Shown piece after piece: positions 33,101 through 47,039 of a DNA stretch of 64,000 nucleotides. The stretch spans positions 1,116,001-1,180,000 of the forward strand of contig VWZS01000496.1 in assembly GCA_013397075.1 (NCBI GenBank). The letters run 5' to 3'. The position numbers and the translations under genes are program-made. The first letter of the stretch is position 1; every line of letters begins with the position of its first letter. The stretch is from Rhabdornis inornatus (Eukaryota > Chordata > Aves > Passeriformes > Rhabdornithidae). The notes under the pieces are model-generated. The model searched no databases, was not told the DNA's origin, and saw nothing but the letters and a program-made list of their open reading frames with translations.

Positions 33101-35727
33101 TGAAGCATTGATAAAGCCGTACGTAAAAAAAGAAAAGGCATCAAAATCAAGCAGAGGACATGAGCAGCAGTATCAGAGCCAGAACAAGGTATTTTTTCTC
33201 AGAATTTTGTTCTATTTCCTCTACACTGCTTGTTAGATAACAGTGAATATGTTATAAGGGTTATCATGGTATCCATGTGCACTATTACTTTCTGAATCTT
33301 TGATCTTATTTAATTGCCCTCAGATGACATTGTGTCTAGAACTGCTTCAGAGTTAATTGTGCAGAGTGTGATGATAGGATGTCACAAATATCTAGTAAGG
33401 TCAAATACACCCACAATCTACAAAGATCAGTACAGCTTTGTGAGCAGATTGTAGTTTACACTTCTGTACCATTATTTCATTGCAGAATGACCCTATATAC
33501 TATATTATGTTTACCTAGTTAACAACAGGAGAAAAAAAGTCAGCACTATGCCATATACATGTGCAACTAAGGTAGACAAAAAAGAAGCAAAATAATTTAT
33601 TCTTTTAATTTATTTTAAGCCAAAATTTATTTTGTTTCCTTATGTTTGCATCTTGCATTTTGGATTCAAATGACAATACAAATCATGCAGGAACAATAAA
33701 CTTTTAAAATCAGAAATGTAAAATAATATTTTGAAGTCATATAAGAAGTTTGAAACAAACATTTGAAACTAATTTTGTTTTGTGCTTTTAGTTCTGCCTT
33801 ACCAGTTTGGGACACAAGACAGAGGCCCTTTGAAGTCCATTTCAAAATAAGATTTGCAGTGCTTAGTTTAGTATCTAAGAGCCATAAGCTTTGATAGAAG
33901 ATCCAGCTTCAACAAATGACATTGGATTCACTAAATAAATGATGTGCTTTTATTATTTGCAGAATTTCTGTCCTTAAATTCTTTGAACATGTGTGCTGAT
34001 AAATTTAATGTACTACTCCCTAGAAGCTTTGGATATTCTTATGTAGTGAAATAATTTCAACAGATGGTAAGTGTATAACTCTAGACATCCAGTGGATGTC
34101 AGCAAGATGTGCTTGACTAGGTTTATCCTTGGCTTAGACCCACTGAATCAGACCTTGCCAGGTAAGAAATGGATCTGTGTATTCTACCCAGTTCTGGCAT
34201 TCCTCTCAACAGATTCTGTGTGTCAAGGATTCTTACGCAGTACCAGAAATATTTTGAGTCATTGTTATATTGTGAACTAATTTTTTCACTGGAAGTTATT
34301 ATTTTATGTGTTCTTCTTCAAGGACATGTACTTTTGTCCTATATGTTTTACAGATAAAAGGGAAATCTACAATGTTAATGATATTTGCAGATAACATGAA
34401 ATTTGAAAGAGACAGAGAAATAGTCAAACAGGAAAATGAGAGTGATTCAGAATGCCTGCAGAAGACAGAAAAGAGTTGATTCCATATAGTCAAACACAAG
34501 AGGAAAAATAAATAGACCAAATAGAAAACTCAGTGGTAAGGAGAAATTTTATACTAAACAGAGAATGGCAGACTAACAAGTTCATTTATTTTATGATTAA
34601 ATTTCTCAAATGGTTTTTGTAGCAGTACTCATCCAAATGCAAAATAGTTGAGAAATTATCCTCACAATACATTGTTATAACACCATGACATTATTTTATA
34701 GATTTTACAGCTGAAAAGCTGGTACACATGTAGATGTAGCCTTCACAGAGCACAGCATTCTCAAGAGATGCAATTTTCTGGCTTAAACCAGACAAGTTCT
34801 TCCAAAAGGCATTCATCATGTGAGGCCAAGGCAGTTCTGGTCTGAAGCTAGAAGTTCCCCTTTGGCAGGTCAGGAAAAGAAGTTGTGTTACTTTAGTGAT
34901 GATATGAATTTTAACACTAGAACTGTTCCATTTCACTAAAAATAAATAAATAAATGGAGTTTACAGTGAATTAGGGCCAGAAAGGCCTTTTTATATGTCT
35001 CCACTAGTAAAAGGTGGGGCTATTTACCCCTGGACTGAGAAGATATGCCTGCTTTTTTTGTGACTTTTTGGGACCAGAAAACTTTGTGTTTCAGTTCTGG
35101 ACATGACAATATCAAAAATAAGCTTTTTCAGTAACTAAAGAAAAAAAGAATAAAAATCCAGAATTAGCAAAAGAGATGAAAAGCATTTATGCTAAGAATA
35201 CTTTGTGATAATTAACAGCTTCAAATTCAAAGTTTCAAACTGTTAACACCCAGCATCTTCTATGCAGTGTTGGTTTATATGTGTCAAATAACACTCTATT
35301 GCTAGTGTTATTCAGTTTCAGTAGAGGGATTGCCTTAGCCTTCAAGGTAGCCAAGATTTCTGCTGCAACGTTTGCAGGAACAGCTTTTATCCCTGGAGGA
35401 GACAGTGGCTTTTTGTCTAGAGCACTTTTTGGGTTCATGGATGTGACCTGACCTGGTATGCTCAGTGTGCAGCAGAAACTTGGACTGAAATTGGCTTTGT
35501 TCAGTAAGTGGGGTGTCTGTCATCTGTCTACGGGTAATCTTTCAGTCCTTCTTCTTAGCATTTTTCTACTTTATATTTAAAAATGTACAGTTAATTTTCA
35601 ATATTGTTTTACCTCTGAGGAATTAGAAAGGGAATAATCTACTGTTCTTTTTTCAATTTGATTTGCCCTATTTTATATCTACTTGTAAGAAATCTCACAA
35701 AAGAATGTTTAAAACTAAAAAAAAAAA
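27151..35727. other. Intergenic, no gene recognised
   Basis: About 8.6 kb of AT-rich sequence. I see no gene, RNA gene or clear mobile element. TAAT-rich patches near 30830-31420 and 33000-33090 are mentioned under findings. Confidence 0.6.
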
Positions 35728-35746
35728 NNNNNNNNNNNNNNNNNNN
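35728..35746. other. Assembly gap, 19 N
   Basis: Run of N flanked by poly-A on both sides and by a short GA repeat at 35756-35766. It probably marks a homopolymer or microsatellite that was not resolved. Confidence 0.97.
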
Positions 35747-38700
35747 AAAAAAAAAGAGAGAGAGAGAAAAAAGACCTGACTGCTGATTTAATATTTTAAT
35801 ATTCATTTCCACTTTCTTCTGCTTGCTGGGACCATTTTGTCACTGCAGAGGACAGGATTTCCTACTTACCTGAAATGCCGTGCTCTCCCTTTCTCCCTCC
35901 CCTTTGCAAGGGCATTGAGCTGAACTTCTAACTGTGGTTCAGGACTAGATTATTACTGTGCCTCATAGTGATATTCAGAGAAATGTGTGAAACAGGCAGT
36001 GTTGTGCCCCCAGGCACTGCTCAGGAACACAAATTGCACTACCCCAGAGCAGCCCAGAGTGTATCTTTCTTCCCCAGAAGATGGTCCCTCACCTCCAGAA
36101 GCGTGTCTCAGCAAGGAGAGTCCTGGGCAGTGCTTCTGCAAGCACTGCTTGCACTGTGCTTGGACAGTCATTGTTGTCCATTTGCTTTCTCAGCCAGCAT
36201 TTCAAAATCTTTTGTTGCTTTAGACAGGCAAAGGAATGGGATAAAAATCTTCACCAGATGGCAGCCTCACAGATGAGAAGGTGCTGCCTTTTCTCACTTT
36301 GTGATTTGTTGAAGCTTCCTACTCTTGCTGTTTTAATTTCATTTTGTTGGCGTGTTCCCAGTGAAACTGTTTTCCTCATATGTGAATATTCATTTTTTCT
36401 AATCCAAGGTAACACTGCTGGCAAATGTCCTTGAGTGTAACGTGCTCCTTTATTTTTCTTTTGTGATCAATAGTACTTGTTTTTTCTATCAAACATATCT
36501 TTATATGTGATCCAACAAAGGGCCAACATAAAAGCATCGTGTTATTTGACCACTTTTTTCATGTGTAAATGGATACTCAAGGATTTTTCTTTGCATCTAA
36601 GGTAAATGGTAAGTTTAGATCGCATCTCTTGGGTTTCCTAAAAATAATGTATTCCCGTATTCCTGAGAATAATTTTTCACCTGTTTTTCTACATAACTTG
36701 GCTATTGCCACGTGATGGGTATGCATTGCAGTATGCCTATTTATACAAATAAAGAGAAAAAGATTTGAAGTTTATCCCATTATACACAGAATGAGGGAAA
36801 ACACAGAGAAAGTAAACACTGGTTTCCTGCAGATATTTATCTTTTGCAGGACTGAACTTCTAGATCACCTCTTGCCTTATGAAGACAACTAGTACAGTGA
36901 AAAATTCCCAAGGAGAAACAGGCTGGCTATACTTGTTTTAGTAAACAAGTGTGCAAGGGCCTTGATTGTGGCTTTGATGGAAAATGACATGGCGCCTTTT
37001 GCATCCAGCTGTTCCCCCTCCCCAGAGTGGCCTCACCTATTTCACAACCTGGACATTTTCTGTGAGGTTTGTAGTTAGTATAGGACAAAGCTGCACTAAA
37101 GAAGCCGAAGGTTTAGCAAAATCAGCAAACATGGCAAACTTGGTCTGGCTTTTATTTTTTTATTATTATTATAGGTGTAGCCTCAAACCCAACTGAATTA
37201 ACTTAAACCAGATGGAGTGTTTAAAAGCTCTTAAGATGTCCAGACAGAAACCAATAGATTTATTCACATTTTAACTTGGCTAAAGTCCTGCTTAAGTTCT
37301 TCTGCTTAAGTCTTGTTTCCCCTTCCATAAGGAGAAAAGGCCTCTTAGAATAGCTATTAACCCTCTCTCTGGGGAAATTTCTAGAAGTTTAGGGCTGGGT
37401 CCAGCTCCTTCCTGGACTGACTAATTTGAAAGAAATATTTGAACCCACATCTGCTTCCAATTAGGAGGAAGGAGATGAAGAGTTCTTTATCTGAGGGTCA
37501 TGGTTTGGAGCCATTCTACTTCGTACTAAACAATCATCCAATGACCTGAGAAGGTGAGAAAATAAGAGAACAGAAAGTATTTGCAAACAGGGTGGTGAGC
37601 CTGCTTAGTGATGGATCTGCAGCTGATGCATGGTGACTGAGCCTGTATTTTCAGTCATTTGTGGTAGATAGCAAATCAAAAATAAAGATGATTTGTGCTC
37701 TCCTTTTGCTGATGTAGCATCCTAATAGATGTGAGTTTGGGAGCTTACAACTGGGTGATTGTGGAACTGGTTGTCAACATGAATGTTCTTCTCTTCTGCA
37801 GTAGAAATGGATGTGGGAAACGGAACCATTCCTGAAGCCGTTTCCTATTGATACTGGTGTCTTTTGATCAGGAGCTTATTTGGCTGGGTCACTGTGCACA
37901 TCTGTCTGAATCCTCATACAGAGAAATATATATATATCTATTTCCACATTTATATATAAATAATCAAGGAATAGATTTTCTGACTTCACAGACCTCTGCA
38001 CATTAACTGATATTTTTAAAATTACTCTTTCTTTCATTTCATTTAAACAACTTCTGCAGACATTTATTATGGAGAAAACAAAGAGGTTGAGAGATGTGTT
38101 TTCTTTTTCTCATTAATTCTGTTAGACACATAAGGACTGTAGAGTAATTAACATATTGATTTAGAGTAAATATAAATTAGCTTCATAATTTCTCACGTGA
38201 AAGCTTGTGGAATAAAAGCTTGATAATAGTGCTAGAAAAATGTTCTGATTTTCCACGGATTTAAATTTTATGGTCAAGGAATGGGAAAGAAAGGAGGGTT
38301 ATACATCAAGCACTGGCATTCTCTTTCATCTAACAGATTTTATCTTTCTAGCTTTCAAAGTCGAGAGCTAAAGACAGACCCTAATGACTGTGATTAAGAT
38401 ACGCCCTCTTACATCAGGGCTGAATGTTATGCCTGGTTATTTGAAGGGGAATAATAAAAACCACATAGCTGTATTTTACTTGGCTAGAGCTCTTATTGTA
38501 TTAACCAACACACTGCAGAAAAGTTATGGGATAATGAAATTTTATATGAGGACTTTTAAACATAAAACGAGTGTAAATTACTGAAAATTTATGGGTCATT
38601 TATTCAACTACTGTAGTGTTATTCTGGCTAGATCAAACATTTGGCCTGTGGACTAGAATTTTTTTTTAGATGAAAGAAATCAATAAGGAATAGTATTGTC

Positions 38701-41700
38701 CTCAGATCTGTCAGCATGACCTCTGTCTCTTGTAGATTCTTCTGTTCTGCTATAAAAAAGTTATGGGGCTATGTTCTGAGCCTACAGAAAATCTATTTGC
38801 TTCAGTGCAATCAGGAAGGAGCAGTAATATATAACTAGTAGTAATATTTTACTAGTGTATTCAATCACCATCAGTTAATTAAAATGAGACTTAAAGGGAC
38901 GTATACCTGGAAGATTAGATCATAAAATTTGGCCTCTAATTACTTAAATATTTAAAACATCTCAGCCCAAGCTGCAGTTAGGATGGAATTCTCTTGGAGA
39001 AAAAATGCTCAGCCTTGCTCAGTGGTGATTTCCAGCATCTAAGTATCTTTTCAAGATGTAAGTCTGAGAACATAACAGCATTAACTAATAGTAGATCTTT
39101 TGATCAGAATTTAAGAGGGACAAGTTGAGTTCAAACTAAAGAACTGTCTTTCTCAGGCTGTGGTTCTGATGGATTCTTGGGGAAGGGGAGCAGTTAACAA
39201 GGCAGGTATTTCCCTGTTCTATCTTGTGTCTTGCACACATCCAAAGCCATGCATTTCTAGCAGTTACTAGCTTTATCTGCTAACTGTAGTGGATACAGAG
39301 CTTACAGAGATTACAAACCTCTTTGTGTGGATTTAAAGGAGAAAAATGACACAAACTTTTTTCTGTTAGTATCTTCAAGGAAAGATACTTTTATTTCTTT
39401 TATTGCTTCACTCTCTCAGCACCTGCCACCTTCCTCATTAGATATTCAGGTAAAGTGATGGGAAAGACTTTGGCTTAGATCTTCCTGCTTCCTTCTGCCA
39501 GGAAGAAATTCACTGAATCATGTCCCAGATCATGTTGAATTTGAATATCACCCATAGCAGACAGATGAGCAGAGCCTTACCGCAACACAAACTCCTGCCT
39601 GGGTGGTGATGGGGTGATGGGACCATGACAGTGAAACTTCTGGGACTGCGTTATCCAGGTGCAGAGCATCCATGTGTCCTAAGTGTGATGGAACGAAAAC
39701 TCGAGAGGGAATTTGTATTGCAGATTGTGTAAACTGGCAATTCCAAGGCCATAAAAAATAAAATTGTCTATGGTACAGCACTTGGAGACTTAAACTCTAG
39801 GGTACAGCTTGTGCCTATTCACTCTGAAACTTCTCACGTACTTCAGAGAGTCAAAAAAGTGAATGTGCTCTAGTGCATGCAGATGAAGTCATGTAAATCT
39901 CTGCCCTCAGAGACAAAATGTAGTCCTGCAGTCCGAGCTGAAGCCATGTATTTAAAATAAGGGAAGGTGCTCTTCTTGTCCTAGCTTTTTGCCTGATACA
40001 CTTTGGTGAAGTTAGATACAGCTCTGTAGCCAAATAAAATACATTTTTGGTGAGTGTAAATAAGGATGTATGGAGAGAAAAATACTTTTATTTGTCTATT
40101 CAAGTCTTATATAAACTCTCCTAAAGATTGAATTTGCTTAAATGTCAAACCCAATTCACTTGGGATCAGAAGCTCTACATTTTGAAGGAAGTTCATGTCA
40201 GGATAAACCTCCCTTCAAAATATTGTTACAAGCCTAGTACAAAAGTTCAAGTTGATTCCCCTTCTCCTGGTCTTATGCCAGTTTGAATGAACAGGACCTG
40301 GTGGCTGCTCTCTAACTACTCCCAGGCAGTCTTTCCTAGCAGGAGAACACTGTGAAAATGTCACAGGTAATCATAATATTTAAAATCACTGGCACTATTA
40401 AACATGCAGCATTATTTAAGGAACATTAAAGAACAGCAATAAATGGTTTTTGTGTAGTTTGAGATGTGGCTGTACCAGAAACAAAATATTTATCACATCA
40501 AGAGCTTTTAATGATTGAATATATACTAGAGGTAAACATGACTAATGCAATTAACTTGTTGGTCAGATGTGAAAGCTGGGGCTTGCCTCAGATCTATTCA
40601 CTGCTGGAGATCAGGGTCTTTCACTGCTTCCTTGTGTTTTCCCAAGGTCTGCCAAAGCAGCCCTCCTCTGTGTGCTTGTAAACAGCCTTTTGTGCCTCTT
40701 TTCTGCTGGGTTTCTCCCCAGACAGTAAGGCAATGAAAGTGTTGATGCCCTGTTGTGTAAAGGTAGCTCTCCAAGCCCATCCTGTGGGGCACAGGATGAA
40801 GCAGTGGCAAACTGGCTGCCCTGACAGTGCTGCCTCCTTCTCGCTCCTACCCACTGCTGAGAGGCTGAAAAGCATCTCAGGTTTGCTGCTAAAGCAGTTT
40901 CCTACTGCTTCACAAGAGCCTTATGAAAATGGGTAGCCAGGTTCATTAAACTGGACAGCAGTTCTAGGGATCCACCAGGGTTGATTGGTGTTAATAATGA
41001 TTAGCATAAGAGCTAGCTCCCCTAAATGCCTTTTGCAAGGAATGGGGAGCAGTAAACATTTTAAAAGCAGGGTTCTGCATTGTGGTTAAATTGTCTGCTA
41101 CTGGATGAAAGGGAATGTGTTGCAGAAGAGCCTGATTTTCTGCATTAGCTCTGAATTAATCACGTGGTGCCTGGCTCAGGTGCTGCTGTATCACAGGGGA
41201 TAGCAGACCCTGCCACTATAGCTTCTCTAGAGAAACAACGAATACGAATTTCCTTCCTTGTAGATACATTTACAGAATAGGAAAAGAAACTAAAAATCAC
41301 TTAGGACAGAAGTGAGTGGTGTTCTCATGCAATGAAAACTCTTGCAAAGTCCTCTCCACACTCACCAATATCCAGAGCATATCTATTCAGTTTAAGTTGT
41401 GTAAACAAAAGGACTGAATCTAGCAAAAAAATAGCCATAACACTGGTTTTTTTTTCTTACTATGAATTCTATAAAAGTCACAGCAGTTTTAGAATCTAAA
41501 CACTGTTTTTATTTAAAACCCACTGATGCATCATTAATTCCTGCAGACTAAGCATTTCATCATGAGACATTGTCGAAAAAGGATTTTGCAAGTTAAAGCA
41601 AGCTACCCACTAACATGATCTGTGACTACACCATAATTCATTTTGGATTAGGAGATTATACTGAGATACATTTTTCAGGATCTATCTGTGTTTTTATAAA

Positions 41701-44700
41701 ATTAGCATAAATATTTGTAGAAAGTTTGGTTTATTGCATATTATAAACACTGACCAAGTGTTTATACATCTGAAAATCCTACAAATAAAGGTCTCAAAGG
41801 AATATAGTACAGGAATTATGCACTTACTGATTATTATCTCTGTGTGATTTTTCAAGTTAATATCTAAAAACAGGTTTGTTTGTTACACAGGCTGTTTATA
41901 ATGCATATTTTTCTTTACATTTTATATACATGTGTGTGAATATTTATGTGCATGTGTAGGTATGGGTAGTTTACTTAGAAATGCATTTTAAATTAGTTAT
42001 TCTTAACTTCCCTGTAGCTACTGGCTGACTTTCAAGCAATCACAGGACAATCCATCATAAAAATTCTTGATTTATATTCTGATTATAGGAACATTGATGC
42101 CATTTGAATGCATTTGCTGTATGCATTATGCATACAGAAGTATGCATATTATGAAATAAATTTTTCTATTTTCTCTACTCGTGATATTTTTTGCATGCTA
42201 GTCCAGGTTTCTGTAAGCAGCTTTTCAAGGAGAAGTTTCGAGCACCCAAATGAAATTAATCTGATTTTATCTTTTTATTTGTGCTGAGCAGAGACCAAGA
42301 TATCTGCTGTGTGCCTTGTGAGATGACTTTTTAGCAGACTAAATGTTGCCCAGTGTTAGATTATCACAGCTGTCCAGGAACTAAATCAGGTTATTACCAG
42401 CAGCCTGTTATCTGCTGCACCAGCAGTGAAGCTCTTTTGGGATCTGCAGCATTTCAGCAGTGGGGCCCTTCTGCCACAGCTGGTGTGAAGTGAAGTTTGT
42501 GCATGGGCTGCTCTCAGACAACGGGAGCCCCTCTCTCTCTGGGGCTTTGCTAAGGCCTGGAGAAACCAATATGGGTATTGAAATGAGAGCATAGAGATCT
42601 CTTCCCTTCCACTCCCCTGGCAAGAACACACGAAGCACAAAATGTTTGCACCTCTGGTGTAGTTCTGCACCTCTTACAGGGAGTTTATGCAAGCACAAAG
42701 TTTCTGCAAAATTCTCTTTTCTGCAGTTGAAGGGTCTGACACGTGTTTGCTCTGTTTCACTGGTGTGTGATGTCAGGCCAGGGACCATCAGATTCAAAAA
42801 TGTAATTGGGCTGTGTGAACCACCTCCTGTCTCACATAATAGAGAACCCAGTGCACAGGCAGAGGGTAGGAACACAGTGTCCATGCTGTCAAAGCAGTCT
42901 GAACAGAAAAAGACCAGTTGAAAATACAATCTTTTATCAGCTGCAGGTTGCTGTCATGAGTGACAAAAGCAAATATGCCCAGGTCCTGTGTCTGGCTGGG
43001 AGCAAACAACACTGCAGCCTGAGAGAAGCATTAAGAATTGCTGTTTCCCTCAGCATGGGAAGATGTGGCTGATATTGATGTGAGCTGGTACCCACAGCCT
43101 GAACTGAAAAGCCTGGGATGTTCCTGCAAGTTACATGCGATGCTGGTGGGGCCTCAGAGCAGGGATGTGTTACAGCTACAGAGAAAATGAAACTTAGGCC
43201 CATAGAGGGAGAAAATCTGTTCAGCTGCCTTCGAAAATGAACTGAAGAGGTGAGATTGAACCAGTTACCTACCAGTGCTGGTGGAGGCAGCCCTGGTTTG
43301 CCACTTAATTTTCATCTTTTCAGTCCTATAGCACTAAGAAATGTAAGCTGACAGCACAATACAGAGAGTTCTCAGAGGCTTAATATGTTAACGTCAAATG
43401 AAACAAAACCTGAGATTAGCTTTTTAAAGGATTTTGTATTCTACAGATAGGAACTGAAAGGCTTTTATAAATCAGCTCGGTATCTCTGAGGAAGGAAAGG
43501 CAGAGATGAGCATCAAGAAGGAATAGTGATGGAATAATTAAATGGATTAATGGATAGCAACAATAAAATGGTGCATTTGCATACATAATTAGTACCTGCT
43601 TGGGTTTCAGAAACCCAAGGTAATTGGCTGTACCTGTAGATCATGCTGTAAGCTGAATAGGTAAAAAATACATTTCTAAGACCTAGAAAAACTTGAAATT
43701 GTGACAATAATTACCAAATTCTAAGTTTGCTGGTTCCTTCATTTCCACTTTCTGAGCTGTGTCACTTATTGTTATATAAATAAATATTAATCTATCCAGA
43801 AAAAGTATATTCTCATATAGAAAAAAATATTTTGATTGGTGTGACAGAGAGATGCTGAGGGTTGACTGACTCTGCCTATTAAGTAAAGGTGTCTGGGCTT
43901 GCATCTTTGAACACAGGAGGTGGCAGCTCTGCTTCAGTCCAGGATGCAGGTCTTGGCTGTTGCCAGTAACCTTCAGCTGCATGCTGCTGGTGCCTGAAGT
44001 CTTCTGCTCAAGATATTTGTGGAGTCACTGCCTTTTAATTTTAATGAAAGAGAAGAAAATTATTTGAATAGCAGTTTTGCAGAATTGGTTTTGAGTGACC
44101 CCATCACATAAGTGGCTGAGCAGGCAGAGGTGAGTACAGAGCTCCCTGGAGTAGCAGGGAAGCAGCAACACCCTGGGGCAAAGACCTCCATCCAGCATGG
44201 CTGGACCTGGGAGAAAACTCATTCCTACTACCTTGCAATGAGGACCATGGTGCAAATCAAGGAAGAACCTCAGACGAGCAGGGAAAAAATTGTCTGTTCA
44301 GATCTGAGATAGATGCTCATGTCACAGGACTACCCATGAGCTATTCTAGAGCAAAGCAAATATCTCTTGGTAGTGCTGTTCCTATTCATTTGGTGGTCAT
44401 GTTTCAGTGGGTAGCTCGGCTTTTGACAAGCAGACTTCTTCCAAGCCAAAGCTGTTTTGTTAAAAAATCCCCAGGCAGTCGTAATAGTGACAGCATACTC
44501 TGAACTGCTTACTATGGGTATCTTCTGTGCCATCAATCTTCTCATGAGCAGCTGGTGGTTTCACCAAGGTATGTGTCCTGGCATGGCCTTGACAAGTCAC
44601 CCTGTGGGGAAACTGAGATTTCATAAAGTCTTCTACATCTCAGTGCCTGATTAGACATAGTACAAGCATGTGCTGAGCAGATGGCTTTCCAAACCTCTTT

Positions 44701-47015
44701 GATTTGAAGTGCTGAGTTTCTGGAGGATACACTTTCAGTACTATTCATATGGCTTGAGAAAACACCAGGGAAACTTTTCAATTTTGCTATTGCGTCTAAA
44801 GTACTTATGTGCTTCCAAAAATGCCAGCTGCACTGGTGACCTCCACCTAAGTCCATTTCTCTGGCTGCATGCAGGTAGTATGTGCGGGAGAAAATTCCAT
44901 TTAATTTCAGTATCACTCAATTTTTCATAGTTCTGGTAAAATTTTGTTAGGATATTCTTAGTTGCTATCAGGCTTAAGTAGTTAACAGATGATGCCATTT
45001 ATGAAATTCACAAAAGCTTAACCTGGGAAAATACCACAATGAATAAAACCCCCCTTTACTGCATTTAATTTCCATTTGATATTTACTTTTCTTTCTTTAA
45101 CCTTTATTTATCCTCAAGACCAGGGCTTCATGGCTGGTTTACACTTAATTAAATACTTAAGCAGGAAAAAGTATGAGGGTGTCTCGCAAATCTGGTTCTT
45201 ACATAACTTTGTTAACTGTCAAACAACATGAAATGTTTTAATATGACACCATAATTTAGCAGATAACACGAGGGAGTTAAGCTAGCACATGCAGCTTGCT
45301 TTTTCTTATGAGTATGTGCATGCGATGATTTCTGAGGGCTTGTTAGCAGCAGACCCCCAGCCTCCACTGGCACTTCATACTGATTAAATCAGAAAGGGTT
45401 TGGTCCTTCTGTGAGCACCTACACTCAGAATAAAGTAGCCTTTGGTCAGCTTACCAGAAATGTTAATTATGCTAAATTGAAATAACATTTTAATTCCAAT
45501 TAAAATGCAGGGTTCCTGCCACAGGAATTTGATGTGTAATCACTTTACTGCGGTAGGTGTGCACTGTATCCAGATGTTACTGCTGGGTAAGGCAGAATTT
45601 AAAAACCAGAGGCAGTTGTCTGTGTGCACACACTACGAGATAAAAAGTGGGTAAAAGGGGTAAATTATCTTCCATTTTCTGGGTGGCAGAAAGATGCGCA
45701 AATTTCGGCTCTAAATTCACAGCATCTCACCCTTTGTATCTCACCTGTGTGTTGAGAGCCTTCACTAACTCAGACTGACTTTCTTTACTGCTCCCAAATA
45801 GATGAGCTTTCAGTCTTGTCACTCTCATTATCTGTTAATTTGTTTGTTTTCATTGTAAGAAAATGTTATTTCAAATACCTCCTGTTGGTTATTTCCCCTA
45901 ACAAGCAACTGCCATTGAATAGCTGAAAGGGACAGGCTGTCCCAGGAGAATGCAGCTGCCCTTGAATTTCTGTATGCAGAGTTCTGTCTACACTGTCACT
46001 GAGGAAGCCTGGAATTGCTTGGGAGCTGAATTTGGAGAGAAGCAGTCCCAAAACAGAGCAGTGGAGCTGGCACCCAGTTCTACTGACAACAGTTGAACTA
46101 CCAGCTCAATTTTTAGCATAGCAGAAGCCCCATCTGTTTCCAGTATTAAAGTGTACACAGATAAAATGCTGTTCTAGCAAACTGAGTGTAAAGAATGTGT
46201 GGCCACAGTTTGCAAATATGCATTTCTTTAGCAAGACTGACAAAAGTTGTATTTTGAAACATGAGCACTCCACAAGTCCTTATTTTAGTTCTGGAACTTC
46301 ATGTTGCTGTATGTCATGGTCACTTTTTATTTGAGTCCCCATATGTGTCATGGTAGCTGTGAAATGAGCAGGCACCAGATTCTTTCAAGGCTGTTCAGTT
46401 GCTGCAGTAAAACCTTTCAAGTCTCTTTAGTAAATAGATTTTTAGAAGAGCATCTCTGTAAGTTACGTCTTCTATTTTCAAAGGTCAAAGTATTTTAACT
46501 CCATGATGGCAAGCCAACCATAGCTGGCTTCTGATGTCACCACAAAATGACATCCATGGCAGTGTCTTCTGCTAAATCTAGAGAATATTTTATCCTCATT
46601 CCTTCACTCCCACACGGGATGAACCACTGCTACCTTAGTTAAAGGTAGTGGAGTTACAGTAACAGAAAATAATTGTAAGGTGGTGGAGTGCCAAAGTATA
46701 TCTCATGTTTCATTTGAGATGCAATGGAGAAAGACAGTAATTCATGTTGTTGTCTTGACCATACAAACTCTTTCCATAAACCAGCTAATTTTGGTGATTA
46801 CTTGAATACTCTTTTGTTTCAAGCAAAATAGTTGTTTCAGGCTTCCTATCTTTTACTCTAGAACAGAACTGTGTATAGTTTGAGCTTCCCAGGTGTAACT
46901 GGAGAAACAAATATTTCATAGAAGATTCTTATGTAAGAAGGCACCTGACTTGCACAGAATATAGTTGTTCACTGGCAACCAGTCAGAAATACACAGAACA
47001 TTGGAAAGCTGAGAG
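35747..47015. other. Intergenic, no gene recognised
   Basis: About 11 kb with no supportable gene or element. It includes a TA microsatellite at 37927-37936, a perfect palindrome at 42117-42137, and overlapping open frames on both strands at 42400-43200 (see findings). Confidence 0.55.
42117..42137. repeat. Perfect inverted repeat, 10-bp arms, 1-base spacer
   Basis: The arms are CTGTATGCAT and ATGCATACAG, separated by one T. They contain paired ATGCAT motifs of the kind bound by POU-domain dimers, and could also form a small hairpin. Binding is inference. Confidence 0.8.
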
Positions 47016-47039
47016 AAAAACAAACAAACAAACAAACAA
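47016..47039. repeat. (AAAC)n microsatellite
   Basis: Five or so AAAC units after a short A run. Confidence 0.85.
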
